Positions 35,089 through 45,815 are shown, counted from the stretch's first letter. The stretch: 64,000 bases of DNA from Pseudomonadota bacterium (GCA_023404095.1 JAEYDD010000053.1:39078-103077); one strand, 5' to 3'. The notes: a model not told the origin generated them from the letters alone. Numbers and translations: made by a program.

Positions 35089-36561
35089 ATGCAGCAGACG
35101 GGTCGTATCCGCCTCATCCTCAACGATGAAGACGTCGTCCTCGACGATGTGCCCGCGACCGGCACGCTCCTGGACTGGCTGCGCCTGCGCCGGCGGCTGA
35201 CCGGCACGAAGGAAGGCTGCGCGGAAGGCGACTGCGGCGCCTGCACGGTCCTCGTCGGTCGCCTCCTGGACGGCGACCTCGTCTACGAGAGCGTGAACGC
35301 CTGTATCCGGCTGCTCGGCTCGCTGAACGCGACCCATGTCGTCACCGTCGAGCATCTCGCCGCCCCCGATGGCGCTCTGCATCCCGTGCAACAGGCGCTC
35401 GTTGACCATCACGGCTCGCAATGCGGCTTCTGCACGCCGGGCTTCGTCATGTCGCTCTACGGCCTGTGGCTTTCCAGCGACCGGCCCGGCCGGCCGGAGA
35501 TTGAGAAGGCGCTGCAGGGCAATCTCTGTCGCTGCACCGGCTATGAGCCGATCGTGGCCGCAGCGGAGGTCGTCGCGGCCACCCGTCCGAGCGCCGTCTT
35601 CGACCCGATCGAGCGCACCCGCGCCGCGGTGAAGGAAAAGCTTGGAGCGCTCGCGCCGCGCCAGACGATCCGGATGGGCGAGGTCGGCAACCGCGTCGTC
35701 ATACCCGCCGACGTCGGCGCGCTTGCCGAAGTGCTTGCGACAGAACCGAAGGCGACGCTGGTCGCCGGCTCCACCGATGTCGGGCTCTGGGTGACTAAGC
35801 AGATGCGCGCGCTGGATCCCGTCGTCTTCATCAATCACCTGCAGGAACTTCAGACGATCGAGCGCAGCGATGACGGGCTGACGATCGGCGCCGGCGTCAC
35901 CTATACGCAGGCCTTCGCCGCCCTCTGCGAGATGGTTCCGGCGCTGCGGCCGCTGATCGACCGAATCGGGGGCGCGCAGGTTCGCAACATGGGTACGATC
36001 GGCGGCAACATCGCCAACGGCTCACCTATCGGCGACACCCCGCCACCGCTCATCGCACTGGGCGCCACCCTCACCTTGCGCGCCACCGCCGGGCGCCGCG
36101 AACTGCCGCTGGAAGACTATTTCATCGAATACGGCCGGCAGGACCGCCGACCCGGCGAGTTCGTCGAAAGCCTGTTCGTCCCGGCGCCGGCTGCCGACGA
36201 CCGCTTCGCCGTCTATAAGCTTTCCAAACGGCGCGACGAGGACATTTCGGCGCTCTGCGGTGCCTTCCGCGTCGCACTCGATCACAACAGGGTAGTCACC
36301 GAAGCCCGCCTCTGTTTCGGCGGCATGGCCGGCACGCCGAAGCGAGCGACCCACGTCGAGGCGGCGCTTGTCGGCCGTCCGTGGAGCGAGGCGACGGCGC
36401 AGGCCGCAGCCGCGGAACTGGACAAGGACTACACGCCGGTGACCGACTGGCGCGCCTCCGCCGCCTACCGGCTGCTGGCGGCAAAGAACCTCATGACGCG
36501 GTTCTATCTGGAGACAACGGGCGAACCTGCGCAACTGCACCGGTTCGGGGAGGTGGCTTGA
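35089..36561 (+). CDS. xdhA: Xanthine dehydrogenase small subunit (2Fe-2S and FAD domains)
   Basis: A 490-residue subunit. Residues 1-165 carry two [2Fe-2S] clusters: the plant-type GCAEGDCGACTVL with a later Cys, and GSQCGFCTPGFVMSLYG with LCRCTGY. Residues 185-490 form the FAD domain, with LVAGSTDVGLWVTKQ and NMGTIGGNIANGSPIGDTPP. It passes electrons from XdhB's molybdenum centre to FAD and NAD+ during hypoxanthine and xanthine oxidation. It follows bdhA in one operon; a 205-base gap with a RIME-like repeat separates it from xdhB. Confidence 0.95.
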   Translation: MQQTGRIRLILNDEDVVLDDVPATGTLLDWLRLRRRLTGTKEGCAEGDCGACTVLVGRLLDGDLVYESVNACIRLLGSLNATHVVTVEHLAAPDGALHPVQQALVDHHGSQCGFCTPGFVMSLYGLWLSSDRPGRPEIEKALQGNLCRCTGYEPIVAAAEVVAATRPSAVFDPIERTRAAVKEKLGALAPRQTIRMGEVGNRVVIPADVGALAEVLATEPKATLVAGSTDVGLWVTKQMRALDPVVFINHLQELQTIERSDDGLTIGAGVTYTQAFAALCEMVPALRPLIDRIGGAQVRNMGTIGGNIANGSPIGDTPPPLIALGATLTLRATAGRRELPLEDYFIEYGRQDRRPGEFVESLFVPAPAADDRFAVYKLSKRRDEDISALCGAFRVALDHNRVVTEARLCFGGMAGTPKRATHVEAALVGRPWSEATAQAAAAELDKDYTPVTDWRASAAYRLLAAKNLMTRFYLETTGEPAQLHRFGEVA

Positions 36562-36620
36562 TGGGCGGATCGACTGCCGTCGTGAACGTCGTCCGCTGGC
36601 TCGCTCGCGGAAAGGGCCCG

Positions 36621-36674
36621 ATTCTCCCATCGCTCCGCCGGCGGGGAGAAGGAACCGGCAGACGGATGAGGGGC
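36621..36674. repeat. RIME/REP-like repeat inside the xdhA-xdhB gap
   Basis: In reverse complement it begins GCCCCTCATCCGTCTGCCGG and continues TTCCTTCTCCCCG, closely matching the left end of the repeat at 2918-3038. It lies within the presumed bdhA-xdhA-xdhB transcript and would form a stable hairpin in the mRNA. Confidence 0.7.
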
Positions 36675-36766
36675 CGCTTGCGACCAGGCCGGTCAGCCCA
36701 GGGACCGTCGCAGGCATCCTCCCCGCAGGTCCACCGATGGGATCAAAGAGCCGGAGGTAGAAGTTG

Positions 36767-39103
36767 ATGGATAAATCCGCCTTCGAGGAGCGCAAGACCA
36801 TCTCCGCGCCGATGCACGCCCCGCTCCGCCACGACAGCGCCCACAAGCACGTGGCCGGCAGCGCCGATTATATCGACGACATGCCCGAGCCCGAGGGTAC
36901 GCTGCATGCCGCCCTTGGCATGAGCGACCGGGCGCACGCCGAAATCGTCTCGATGGACCTTGCTGCCGTCCGCGCCGCGCCCGGCGTCGTCTGGGTGATG
37001 ACCGGTGCCGACGTGCCCGGCGTCAACGACATCAGCCCAACCGGCCGCCACGACGAGCCGGTGCTGGCGGAAGGAAGGGTCGAGTTTCATGGCCAGCCGG
37101 TCTTCGCGGTGATCGCCGAAAGCCGCGAGGCAGCGCGAAAGGCAGCGCGGCTGGCGAAGATCGAATACCGCGACCTGCCGCACCGGACGGACGTGACCGA
37201 CACGCTGGAAAACGGCGCGACGCTTGTCACCGATCCGCTGACGCTGTCGCGCGGCGATGCCGATGCGGCCCTTGCCGCCTCCCCCCGCACTGTCGCCGGC
37301 CAGATGCGCATCGGCGGCCAGGACCATTTCTATCTCGAGGGCCATATCGCGCTCGCAATTCCCGGCGAGGACGACGAAATCACCGTCTGGTCCTCGACCC
37401 AGCATCCGAGCGAGGTACAGCACATGGTCGGCCATGCGCTGGGCGTTCCCTCCAATGCGGTGACGGTGCAGGTGCGCCGCATGGGCGGCGGCTTCGGCGG
37501 CAAGGAGACGCAGTCGAACCAGTTCGCCGCCATCGCCGCGATCGCCGCCAAGAAACTCAAGCGCGCGGTGAAGTTCCGCCCCGACCGCGACGAGGATATG
37601 ACGACGACGGGCAAGCGGCACGACTTCCTGGTCGCCTACGAGGTAGGCTTCGACGACGACGGTCGCATCCTTGCGGTCAAGGCCAACTATGCCGCCCGCT
37701 GCGGCTTCTCCTCGGACCTCTCCGGCCCGGTCACGGACCGCGCCCTGTTCCACGCCGACAACGCCTATTTCTATCCCGACGTTCGGCTGACCTCGCAACC
37801 GCTGAAGACGAACACCGTCTCCAACACCGCCTTCCGCGGCTTCGGCGGCCCGCAGGGCATGGTTGGCGGCGAACGGATCGTCGAGGAGATCGCCTATGCG
37901 CTGGGCAAGGACCCGCTGGAGATCCGCAAGCGCAATTTCTACGGCGAGGCAGGCTCCGGCCGGGTGCTGACGCCCTATCACCAGCCGGTCGAGGACAATA
38001 TCGTCGCCCGGATCGTCAACGAACTGGAACAGTCGTCGGACTATCAGGCGCGACGACAGGCGATCCTTGATTTCAATGCCAGAAGCCGGGTGATCCGCAA
38101 GGGGATCGCGCTGACGCCGGTGAAGTTCGGCATATCCTTCACCGCCACCTGGTACAATCAGGCGGGCGCCCTGGTGCATGTCTACCAGGACGGCTCGATC
38201 CACCTGAACCACGGCGGCACCGAGATGGGCCAGGGCCTGTTCACCAAGGTGGCCCAGGTGCTGGCTGACGCTTTCCAGGTGGATATCGCAACGGTGAAGA
38301 TCACCGCGACGACGACGGCCAAGGTGCCGAATACGTCGGCCACCGCGGCTTCTTCCGGCTCCGACCTGAACGGCATGGCCGCCTATGACGCCGCGCGGCA
38401 GATCAAGGAGCGGCTGGTGGCCTTTGCCGCCGAGAAATGGGGCGTGGCACCTGGCGACGTCGCCTTCGTGCCGCATCACGTGCGAATCGGCGAGACGCTG
38501 GTGCCGTTTGCCGATTTCATCAAGCAAGCCTACATGGCCCGCGTCCAGCTTTCCGCCGCCGGCTTCTACAAGACGCCGAAGATCCATTGGGACCGCGCGA
38601 AGGGCATGGGCTCGCCCTTCTACTATTTCGCCTATGGCGCCGCCGTCTCCGAGGTCTCGATCGACACGTTGACCGGCGAGTACCAGGTCGACCGCGTCGA
38701 CATTCTCCACGATGTCGGCCGCTCGCTGAACCCCGCGATCGACAAGGGCCAGGTCGAAGGCGCCTTCGTGCAGGGCATGGGCTGGCTGACCACGGAGGAG
38801 CTCTGGTGGGACGACAAGGGCCGGCTGCGCACGCATGCGCCCTCCACCTACAAGATCCCGCTCGCCTCCGATCGCCCGAAGATCTTCAACGTGCGCCTTG
38901 CCGAATGGTCGGAAAACGCGGAGCCGACGATCGGCCGCTCCAAGGCCGTCGGCGAACCGCCCTTCATGCTGGCGATCTCGGTGCTGGAGGCGCTGTCGAT
39001 GGCGGTGGCAAGCGTTGCCGATTATCGCCACTGCCCGAAGCTGGACGCGCCGGCAACACCGGAGCGGGTGCTGATGGCGGTGGAGCGGCTACGGGGGATG
39101 TGA
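36767..39103 (+). CDS. xdhB: Xanthine dehydrogenase large, molybdopterin-binding subunit
   Basis: A 778-residue molybdenum hydroxylase subunit. Visible signatures are VRRMGGGFGGKETQSNQFAA, TAFRGFGGPQGM, GTEMGQGLFTKVAQVLA and the active-site Glu in AVGEPPFMLAIS near the C-terminus. It oxidises hypoxanthine and xanthine to urate. ATG 36767 sits 9 bases after CGGAGGT. The insertion chaperone XdhC, usually next to xdhB, is not found downstream: the next genes encode a PRC-barrel protein and a small protein on the other strand. Confidence 0.95.
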   Translation: MDKSAFEERKTISAPMHAPLRHDSAHKHVAGSADYIDDMPEPEGTLHAALGMSDRAHAEIVSMDLAAVRAAPGVVWVMTGADVPGVNDISPTGRHDEPVLAEGRVEFHGQPVFAVIAESREAARKAARLAKIEYRDLPHRTDVTDTLENGATLVTDPLTLSRGDADAALAASPRTVAGQMRIGGQDHFYLEGHIALAIPGEDDEITVWSSTQHPSEVQHMVGHALGVPSNAVTVQVRRMGGGFGGKETQSNQFAAIAAIAAKKLKRAVKFRPDRDEDMTTTGKRHDFLVAYEVGFDDDGRILAVKANYAARCGFSSDLSGPVTDRALFHADNAYFYPDVRLTSQPLKTNTVSNTAFRGFGGPQGMVGGERIVEEIAYALGKDPLEIRKRNFYGEAGSGRVLTPYHQPVEDNIVARIVNELEQSSDYQARRQAILDFNARSRVIRKGIALTPVKFGISFTATWYNQAGALVHVYQDGSIHLNHGGTEMGQGLFTKVAQVLADAFQVDIATVKITATTTAKVPNTSATAASSGSDLNGMAAYDAARQIKERLVAFAAEKWGVAPGDVAFVPHHVRIGETLVPFADFIKQAYMARVQLSAAGFYKTPKIHWDRAKGMGSPFYYFAYGAAVSEVSIDTLTGEYQVDRVDILHDVGRSLNPAIDKGQVEGAFVQGMGWLTTEELWWDDKGRLRTHAPSTYKIPLASDRPKIFNVRLAEWSENAEPTIGRSKAVGEPPFMLAISVLEALSMAVASVADYRHCPKLDAPATPERVLMAVERLRGM

Positions 39104-39234
39104 GAGCGCGGCGCTCTCACACGCCAAGGGCAAGCTGCACGTCCAGTTAAGGTGACGGAAGCAGCTCTGGCCTGGAAAAGCCCGGCGCGGGAAGCCGGGC
39201 TCCGGTCATTCAAGTTCAGTAGCGATGCTCCGGC

Positions 39235-39531
39235 TCAGTGGTGATGCTCGGGCATCTCCTTGAGCTGGTCTTTCGTCCAGCTGGTGACGGCGTGGACATC
39301 GCCATCCTCATCGCGCATGAATTCGAGATCGCTGAGCGGAACCGCCACCGGCTTCGCTCCGATTCCGAGAAAACCGCCGACATCGATGATCGCGGTACCG
39401 GAAGCGCCCGTGCCATGGACATGGTCAAGCTTGCCGACCTTGTGGTCGTCGGCCCCGTAGATCGTGGCGCCTTCAAGGGTTTCGGGCGTCAGCTCCGCAG
39501 GGCCAAGTCGAACGTGTTGGGTGTGATCCAT
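39235..39531 (-). CDS. PRC-barrel domain protein
   Basis: A 98-residue protein with a single PRC-barrel: ATIYGADDHKVGKLDHVHG, then IDVGGFLGIGAKPVAVPLSDL. It is cytoplasmic, with no export signal, and has a His-rich tail (EHHH). It shares YGAD...GK-G...GGFLGIG with the PRC protein at 45936-46310. Such proteins are common stress-associated small proteins in rhizobia; the ligand is unknown. ATG 39531 follows AGGATCAG; the frame opens further upstream without support. Confidence 0.85.
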   Translation of the reverse strand: MDHTQHVRLGPAELTPETLEGATIYGADDHKVGKLDHVHGTGASGTAIIDVGGFLGIGAKPVAVPLSDLEFMRDEDGDVHAVTSWTKDQLKEMPEHHH

Positions 39532-39643
39532 TTTTCTGATCCTCCATGTTGGGTGCACCACCCTAACCGTGCGCGAGGGAGTTTGTTCCACGGCGGAGGA
39601 CGGAGCGGCCAGCGTCGGGAGAGCAGCGCCTCCACTGCCAGGC

Positions 39644-39856
39644 TCAATAGCTTTCGTCGCGATACCGATCGCGACCGTCGAGCAGTCCGATGTCCCGCTT
39701 CAGGTGATCCGGCATCGTCTCCGGATCGAGCGTTGGAACGCGGCTCCCTAGCGACGGCATCAGCGCATCGACGATCGCGCGCACCCACCAGTCGAACGGC
39801 GCGGGGAGCGGCTTTGGGGTGGAGGCGGATTCGCGGGCAAGATCGGGGCAGGACAT
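39644..39856 (-). CDS. Small 70-aa rhizobial protein, DUF1127-like end
   Basis: A 70-residue protein. The C-terminal part, ETMPDHLKRDIGLLDGRDRY, resembles the DxxLxRDIGL stretch of DUF1127-type small proteins common in Rhizobiales. These Arg-rich proteins affect phosphate/RNA metabolism in some species, but this one is only loosely similar. ATG 39856 has GAGGTGTCG upstream. It is divergent from the LysR gene with 103 bases between starts, so the two may share a control region. Confidence 0.65.
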   Translation of the reverse strand: MSCPDLARESASTPKPLPAPFDWWVRAIVDALMPSLGSRVPTLDPETMPDHLKRDIGLLDGRDRYRDESY

Positions 39857-39959
39857 AACGACACCTCATGGGTGGTTGTTGAACTTGCTTGCAGTCTGCG
39901 CTCCGAAGTGCTCGAATTCCAATCGAACCTTCGTCTGCGTGCATCAAGAGAGCTTATCC

Positions 39960-40856
39960 ATGAAGATGGCCCGCCAGTTCCCGCTCAATGCGATGCGCGT
40001 CTTCGACGCCGCCGCCCGGCACGCAAGCTTTACGCGCGCCGGCGAGGAGCTCGGCATGACGCAGACGGCCGTCAGCTACCAGATCAAGCTCCTGGAGGAC
40101 CTGGTCGGCGAGCCTTTGTTCCTGCGCCGGCCACGTCAGGTCGTGCTGACGGAGATCGGCCAGCGGCTGGCCCCGAAGGTTGCCGAGGCCTTCGCCATCC
40201 TTGGCGACGCCTTCGCCTCGGTGCTCGAGGATGCCGAGGGGACGCTTGTCATTTCCTCCACCTATACCATCGCGTCCAAATGGCTGGCGCCACATCTCGG
40301 CTCCTTCCATCTGCAAAACCCGGCGGTCGCCGTGCGCCTCCTGACGGACCAGCGTCTGGTCGATTTCTCCCGCGAGGCCGTGGACGTCGCGATCCGCTAT
40401 GGTGACGGAAACTGGCCGGGGCTTAGCCGCCACCGCATGATGGAACTGACCTTCACACCGATGCTGAGCCCGAAGCTGGCGGACAGCGTCGGCGGCATCG
40501 AAAGACCGGAAGACCTGCTGAAGCTGCCGATCTTCGACCCCACGGACCCCTGGTGGGCGCTGTGGTTTGCCGAAGCGGGCGTCCCCGGCGTCGATCTCGG
40601 CGACCGGCCGCACACCTATCTCGGTACGCAGACGCTGGAAGCGGACACCGTCATGGGCGGCCACGGCATCGCCATGCTCAATCCGGAATTTTATGTGCAC
40701 GAGGTCGCGCTCGGGCGGCTCTACCAGCCGTTCGACATCGCCTGCACCGACGGCAAGGCCCACTGGCTGGTCTATCCCGAGAGCCGGCGCAACGTCCCCA
40801 AGATCAAGCTGTTTCGCAACTGGCTGCGCTCGGAGCTGCCGACCTTCGTCGATTGA
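39960..40856 (+). CDS. LysR-type transcriptional regulator, GcvA-like
   Basis: A 298-residue LysR regulator. The helix-turn-helix is at residues 8-60 (LNAMRVFDAAARHASFTRAG, TQTAVSYQIKLLE), followed by the effector domain. The N-terminal style is that of the GcvA subgroup. It lies between xdhAB and puuD-guaD and is read towards puuD, so purine-dependent control of the adjacent genes is the natural hypothesis. A perfect inverted repeat at 40908-40928 is a candidate binding site. ATG 39960 follows AAGAGAG. Confidence 0.9.
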   Translation: MKMARQFPLNAMRVFDAAARHASFTRAGEELGMTQTAVSYQIKLLEDLVGEPLFLRRPRQVVLTEIGQRLAPKVAEAFAILGDAFASVLEDAEGTLVISSTYTIASKWLAPHLGSFHLQNPAVAVRLLTDQRLVDFSREAVDVAIRYGDGNWPGLSRHRMMELTFTPMLSPKLADSVGGIERPEDLLKLPIFDPTDPWWALWFAEAGVPGVDLGDRPHTYLGTQTLEADTVMGGHGIAMLNPEFYVHEVALGRLYQPFDIACTDGKAHWLVYPESRRNVPKIKLFRNWLRSELPTFVD

Positions 40857-40907
40857 AGCCATGGCGGTGCGAACCGCAACCGATCCCCTTCCCTCGCCAC
40901 GATTTTT

Positions 40908-40928
40908 TTCGCAATGTGCACGTGCGAA
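40908..40928. promoter_or_regulatory. Candidate LysR operator before puuD
   Basis: TTCGCA-N9-TGCGAA, a perfect 6-base inverted repeat with the 9-base spacing usual for LysR-type sites, lies 20 bases before the puuD start and 52 bases after the LysR stop. An extra TGCGAA half-site is at 40867-40872. Confidence 0.5.
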
Positions 40929-40947
40929 CAATCAAGAGGGGCATCGC

Positions 40948-42185
40948 ATGTACGAATACGCCATCGCCTGGGAATGGATCGGCTTTGCCGTGCGCTGGCT
41001 GCATGTGATCACAGCAATCGCCTGGATCGGATCGTCCTTCTACTTTATCGCCCTCGACCTCGGCCTGGTGAAGCGGCCGCACCTGCCGCCCGGCGCCTAT
41101 GGCGAGGAGTGGCAGGTTCATGGCGGCGGCTTCTACCACATCCAGAAGTATCTGGTGGCGCCCGCCACCATGCCGGAGCATCTCACCTGGTTCAAATGGG
41201 AGAGCTACGCCACCTGGCTTTCCGGCTTCGCCATGCTCTGTCTGGTCTACTACGGCGGCGCCGAGCTCTTCCTGATTGACCGACAGGTGCTCGACGTCTC
41301 CGCCACGACGGCGATCCTGATCTCGCTCGCCTCGCTGGCGGCAGGCTGGATCCTCTACGACCTGCTCTGCAAGTCGCCGCTCGGCAAAAATACCTGGGGA
41401 CTGATGATCCTGCTCTATATCCTGCTCGTCGCCATGGCGTGGGGCTACACGCAGGTCTTCACCGGTCGCGCGGCCTTCCTGCATCTCGGGGCGTTCACCG
41501 CCACCATCATGTCGGCCAACGTCTTCTTCATCATCATACCCAACCAGAAGATTGTCGTTGCCGACCTGATCGCCGGGCGCACCCCGGATCCGAAATATGG
41601 CGTCATCGCCAAGCAGCGCTCGCTGCACAACAACTACCTGACGCTGCCCGTCATCTTCTTCATGCTGTCGAACCACTATCCGCTGGCCTTTGCGACGGCC
41701 TTCAACTGGATCATCGCAGCGCTGGTCTTCCTGATGGGCGTCACCATCCGCCACTGGTTCAACACCACCCATGCCAGAAAGGGCCGGCCGACCTGGACAT
41801 GGCTTGCCACCGCGATCCTGTTCATCCTGATCATCTGGCTTTCCACCGTGCCCAAGGTCCTGAGCGGCGAGACGGCAAACGCCACCCCGGCTCCGGTCTT
41901 CCAGAAATTTGCGGCAGACGCGCACTTCCCCGCCGCCCGCGACATCATCACCAGCCGGTGCAGCATGTGCCACACATCCGAACCGGTATGGGAAGGCCTG
42001 CGCGCCGCCCCGAAGGACGTGGTGCTGGACAGTGATGCGGCGATCGCAAGCCACGCACGCGAAATCTATTTGCAGGCGGCCCGCAGCCATGCGATGCCAC
42101 CGGGCAACCTCACCGGTATCACGCCGGAAGAACGGCAACTGCTGACCGCCTGGTACGAGAGCGCGGTCTCGGAAGGAAACACGCG

Positions 42186-42189
<4 letters not shown>
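40948..42189 (+). CDS. puuD: Membrane urate oxidase PuuD with C-terminal cytochrome c domain
   Basis: A 413-residue protein: about eight transmembrane helices up to residue 310 (starting RWLHVITAIAWIGSSFYFIALD), then a cytochrome c domain with haem motif C338-S-M-C-H342. This is the PuuD type of urate hydroxylase, which oxidises urate to 5-hydroxyisourate and sends electrons to the respiratory chain instead of making hydrogen peroxide. ATG 40948 follows AGAGGGGC. It overlaps guaD by 4 bases. Confidence 0.93.
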
Positions 42190-43493
<1,304 letters not shown>

Positions 43494-43500
43494 AAGCGTC

Positions 43501-43863
43501 TCAGCTGCCCCGGTAGGTAGAGTAGCCATAGGGCGAGAGCAAAAGCGGCACGTGATAGTGCGCCGAGGCGTCGGCGACGCCGAAGCGCAGGGGGATGACG
43601 TCGAGGAAAGCCGGATCGGGCAGTTCGGCCGCACTCCGGCGCAGGTAATCGCCGGCATGGAACACGAGTTCATACGTCCCGGCCATGAATCCCACGCCCT
43701 CCAGGAGCGGCTGGTCGACGCGTCCGTCGGCGTTGGTCTTGACCGTGCTGATCCATTGCCGCTGACCGTTCTCCAGCCAGAAGAGTTCGATGGTCAGTCC
43801 CTCGGCCGGCTTGCCGAGCGCGGTATCCAGCACATGCGTGGTCAATCTTCCGGGCTTGGTCAT
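43501..43863 (-). CDS. uraH: 5-Hydroxyisourate hydrolase (transthyretin-like)
   Basis: A 120-residue transthyretin-like enzyme that opens 5-hydroxyisourate to OHCU. The N-terminal LTTHVLDTALGKPA, with the catalytic His, and the C-terminal HYHVPLLLSPYGYSTYRGS are both intact; YRGS is the hallmark separating the enzyme from transthyretin. Cytoplasmic, no signal peptide. The start overlaps the allA stop by four bases. It is the last gene of the operon puuE-uraD-allA-uraH. Confidence 0.95.
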   Translation of the reverse strand: MTKPGRLTTHVLDTALGKPAEGLTIELFWLENGQRQWISTVKTNADGRVDQPLLEGVGFMAGTYELVFHAGDYLRRSAAELPDPAFLDVIPLRFGVADASAHYHVPLLLSPYGYSTYRGS

Positions 43864-44372
43864 GCGCTGGTCTCCGGCTTTTCGATGATGAAGGGCTGAT
43901 CGTAGAAAAATTCCTCGAGATTGTTCCCCTCCCCGCTGCGGTCGACGACGAGAAAGTCGCTCGTCTTCCCCACCGTCATCAGCGGATGGTGCCAGACGTT
44001 GCGGCGATAGTTCACTCCCTGGCGACCGCTTGCGAGGAACACCTGCGGCACGCCGGGCCGCCCCCCTTCGTCCTCTGCGACCACCGCCAGCCATGGTCGA
44101 TCGTCGATCGGCGAAAAGCTCTGGCTGCCGAAGGGATGACGCTCCATCATGGTGACGGTGTAGGGAAAGGCGCGCGGGCTGCCGCGGAAGATATTGATGA
44201 TCACGCGGGCATCCTCGCCCGCAGCCTCGGCATCCGCAAGCGCATGATAGCGCTCGGTATTACCGCCATTGATCAGCCGCACGGCCGAGGGATCGGGCTC
44301 GATCACCGTGCCGAAGGGCGCAAAGGCTTCCCTTGTCAGCGGACGGACCCTGAGCACGGCAGCCGCATCCAT
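43860..44372 (-). CDS. allA: Ureidoglycolate lyase
   Basis: A 170-residue cupin-fold enzyme splitting ureidoglycolate to glyoxylate and urea. Recognisable family stretches are FAPFGTVIEPDP, NGGNTERYHALAD, MMERHPFGSQSFSPI and NVWHHPLMTVG. ATG 44372 with GAGGGAGATC upstream is preferred over an ATG 21 bases earlier that would overlap uraD. The allantoate-cleaving step that makes ureidoglycolate is not encoded in the window. Confidence 0.93.
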   Translation of the reverse strand: MDAAAVLRVRPLTREAFAPFGTVIEPDPSAVRLINGGNTERYHALADAEAAGEDARVIINIFRGSPRAFPYTVTMMERHPFGSQSFSPIDDRPWLAVVAEDEGGRPGVPQVFLASGRQGVNYRRNVWHHPLMTVGKTSDFLVVDRSGEGNNLEEFFYDQPFIIEKPETSA

Positions 44373-44385
44373 GGTCTGATCTCCC

Positions 44386-44889
44386 TCAGCCATTTTCGTC
44401 TTCCGGCAACAGCGCGCTCAGCCGCAACAGCGCGATCCGCTCCACCTGCGCCTTGGCGGCCTCGAACTCCTCGTCGCGGCTATTGGCGATACGGCGCTCG
44501 AAGGCGGTCAGGATGTCGTCCTTCGTCAGGCCTTTCACGGCGATGATGAAGGGAAAGCCGAATTTTTCGACATAGTCCGCGTTCAGCGTCGTGAAACGGG
44601 CATGCTCCTGCGGGCTCAGCCGGTCGAGCCCCGCCCCTGCCTGCTCCCTGCGGCTGTCCTCGGTCAGTTCTCCCGCAATGGCGAGCTTGCCGGCAAGATC
44701 GGGATGGGCGCGCAACACGCCCAGTTGCTCGTCGGGAGAAGCTGCACGAAACTGCGCGGCCATGGCCGCGTGCACGTCGCGGGCCTTCAAGGGTTCCTGG
44801 ATCGATCCGTTGTCGAAGGCGCGCTCGGCGACAAAGGGCGAGTGCTCGAACACCCCGCCGAACCCGTCGACGAATTCCTGCCGCGTCAT
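44386..44889 (-). CDS. uraD: OHCU decarboxylase
   Basis: A 167-residue enzyme decarboxylating 2-oxo-4-hydroxy-4-carboxy-5-ureidoimidazoline to (S)-allantoin. LRAHPDLAGKLA (catalytic His), SRREQAGAGLDRLSPQEH and FGFPFIIAVKG are the family signature. It starts inside the puuE stop (ATGA), so the four genes are tightly coupled. Its presence with uraH and puuD completes the urate-to-allantoin route. Confidence 0.95.
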   Translation of the reverse strand: MTRQEFVDGFGGVFEHSPFVAERAFDNGSIQEPLKARDVHAAMAAQFRAASPDEQLGVLRAHPDLAGKLAIAGELTEDSRREQAGAGLDRLSPQEHARFTTLNADYVEKFGFPFIIAVKGLTKDDILTAFERRIANSRDEEFEAAKAQVERIALLRLSALLPEDENG

Positions 44890-45815
44890 GGCTCGCCCGC
44901 CTTCGGCTTGTGGTGGTCGTGCCAGTGGCGGGCGATATCGATTCGCCTCGGCACCCAGACCTTCTCGTGCGACAGGACGTAGTCGACGAAGCGGGCAAGT
45001 GCGGCGGCACGCCCGGGCCTGCCGACGAGGCGGCAATGCAGCCCGACGTTCAGCATCTTCGGGCTCCCCTCGCAGCCCTCCGCGTAGAGCACGTCGAAGG
45101 CGTCCTTCAGGTAGGTGAAGAACTGGTCGCCGGTGTTGAAGCCCTGCGGTGTGGCAAAGCGCATATCGTTCGTCTCGAGCGTGTAGGGAATGATCAGGAA
45201 CGGCTCGTCCTTCAGCCCCTTCACCCAGTACGGCAGGTCGTCGGCATAGCTGTCGGAAGAATAGACGAAGCCGCCCTCCTCCATCACCAGCCGCAGCGTG
45301 TTCACCGACGGCTTGCCCTGGTACATGCCGAGTGGATGCGATCCGGTCAGTTCGGTGTGAAGCCGCACCGCATCGCGGATATGCTGGCGCTCGACCTCTT
45401 CGGAAAAATCCTTGTATTCCAGCCAGCGGTATCCATGGCTGGCGATTTCCCAACCCGCTTCCTTCATCGCCGCCACGGCTTCCGGGTTGCGGGCCATCGC
45501 CAGCGTCACACCATAGACTGTGACCGGCACATTGCGGGTGGTGAACAGCCGCCACAACCGCCAGAACCCGGCACGCGAACCGTATTCATAGATCGATTCC
45601 ATGTTGAGGTTGCGCTGCCCCGGCCACGCCTGCGCGCCGACGATCTCCGAAAGCAGGCATTCCGAGGCCGGATCGCCGTCGAGGATGCAGCTTTCTCCGC
45701 CCTCTTCATAGTTCACCACGAACTGCACGGCGATGCGGGCATCGCCCGGCCAGCGCGGGTTCGGAGGCGTGCGGCCGTAGCCGACAAGATCGCGGGGATA
45801 GGTCGTGGTGGTCAT
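44886..45815 (-). CDS. puuE: PuuE-type allantoinase (polysaccharide deacetylase fold)
   Basis: A 309-residue metal-independent allantoinase that hydrolyses allantoin to allantoate. It belongs to the NodB fold, with FVVNYEEGGESCILDGDPASE, EYGSRAGFWRLWRLF and GWEIASHGYRWLEY. ATG 45815 follows GAGGATCC; a longer frame has no binding site. It is the first gene of the minus-strand purine operon and is divergent from a PRC-barrel gene; the 120-base gap must contain its promoter. Confidence 0.94.
   Translation of the reverse strand: MTTTTYPRDLVGYGRTPPNPRWPGDARIAVQFVVNYEEGGESCILDGDPASECLLSEIVGAQAWPGQRNLNMESIYEYGSRAGFWRLWRLFTTRNVPVTVYGVTLAMARNPEAVAAMKEAGWEIASHGYRWLEYKDFSEEVERQHIRDAVRLHTELTGSHPLGMYQGKPSVNTLRLVMEEGGFVYSSDSYADDLPYWVKGLKDEPFLIIPYTLETNDMRFATPQGFNTGDQFFTYLKDAFDVLYAEGCEGSPKMLNVGLHCRLVGRPGRAAALARFVDYVLSHEKVWVPRRIDIARHWHDHHKPKAGEP

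Noticed and set aside
36743..39031. A 762-codon open frame on the minus strand opposite xdhB
   Set aside because: It is the mirror of a high-GC gene; its translation is low-complexity Arg/Gly/Val/Asp with no domain, whereas xdhB is complete and conserved on the other strand.
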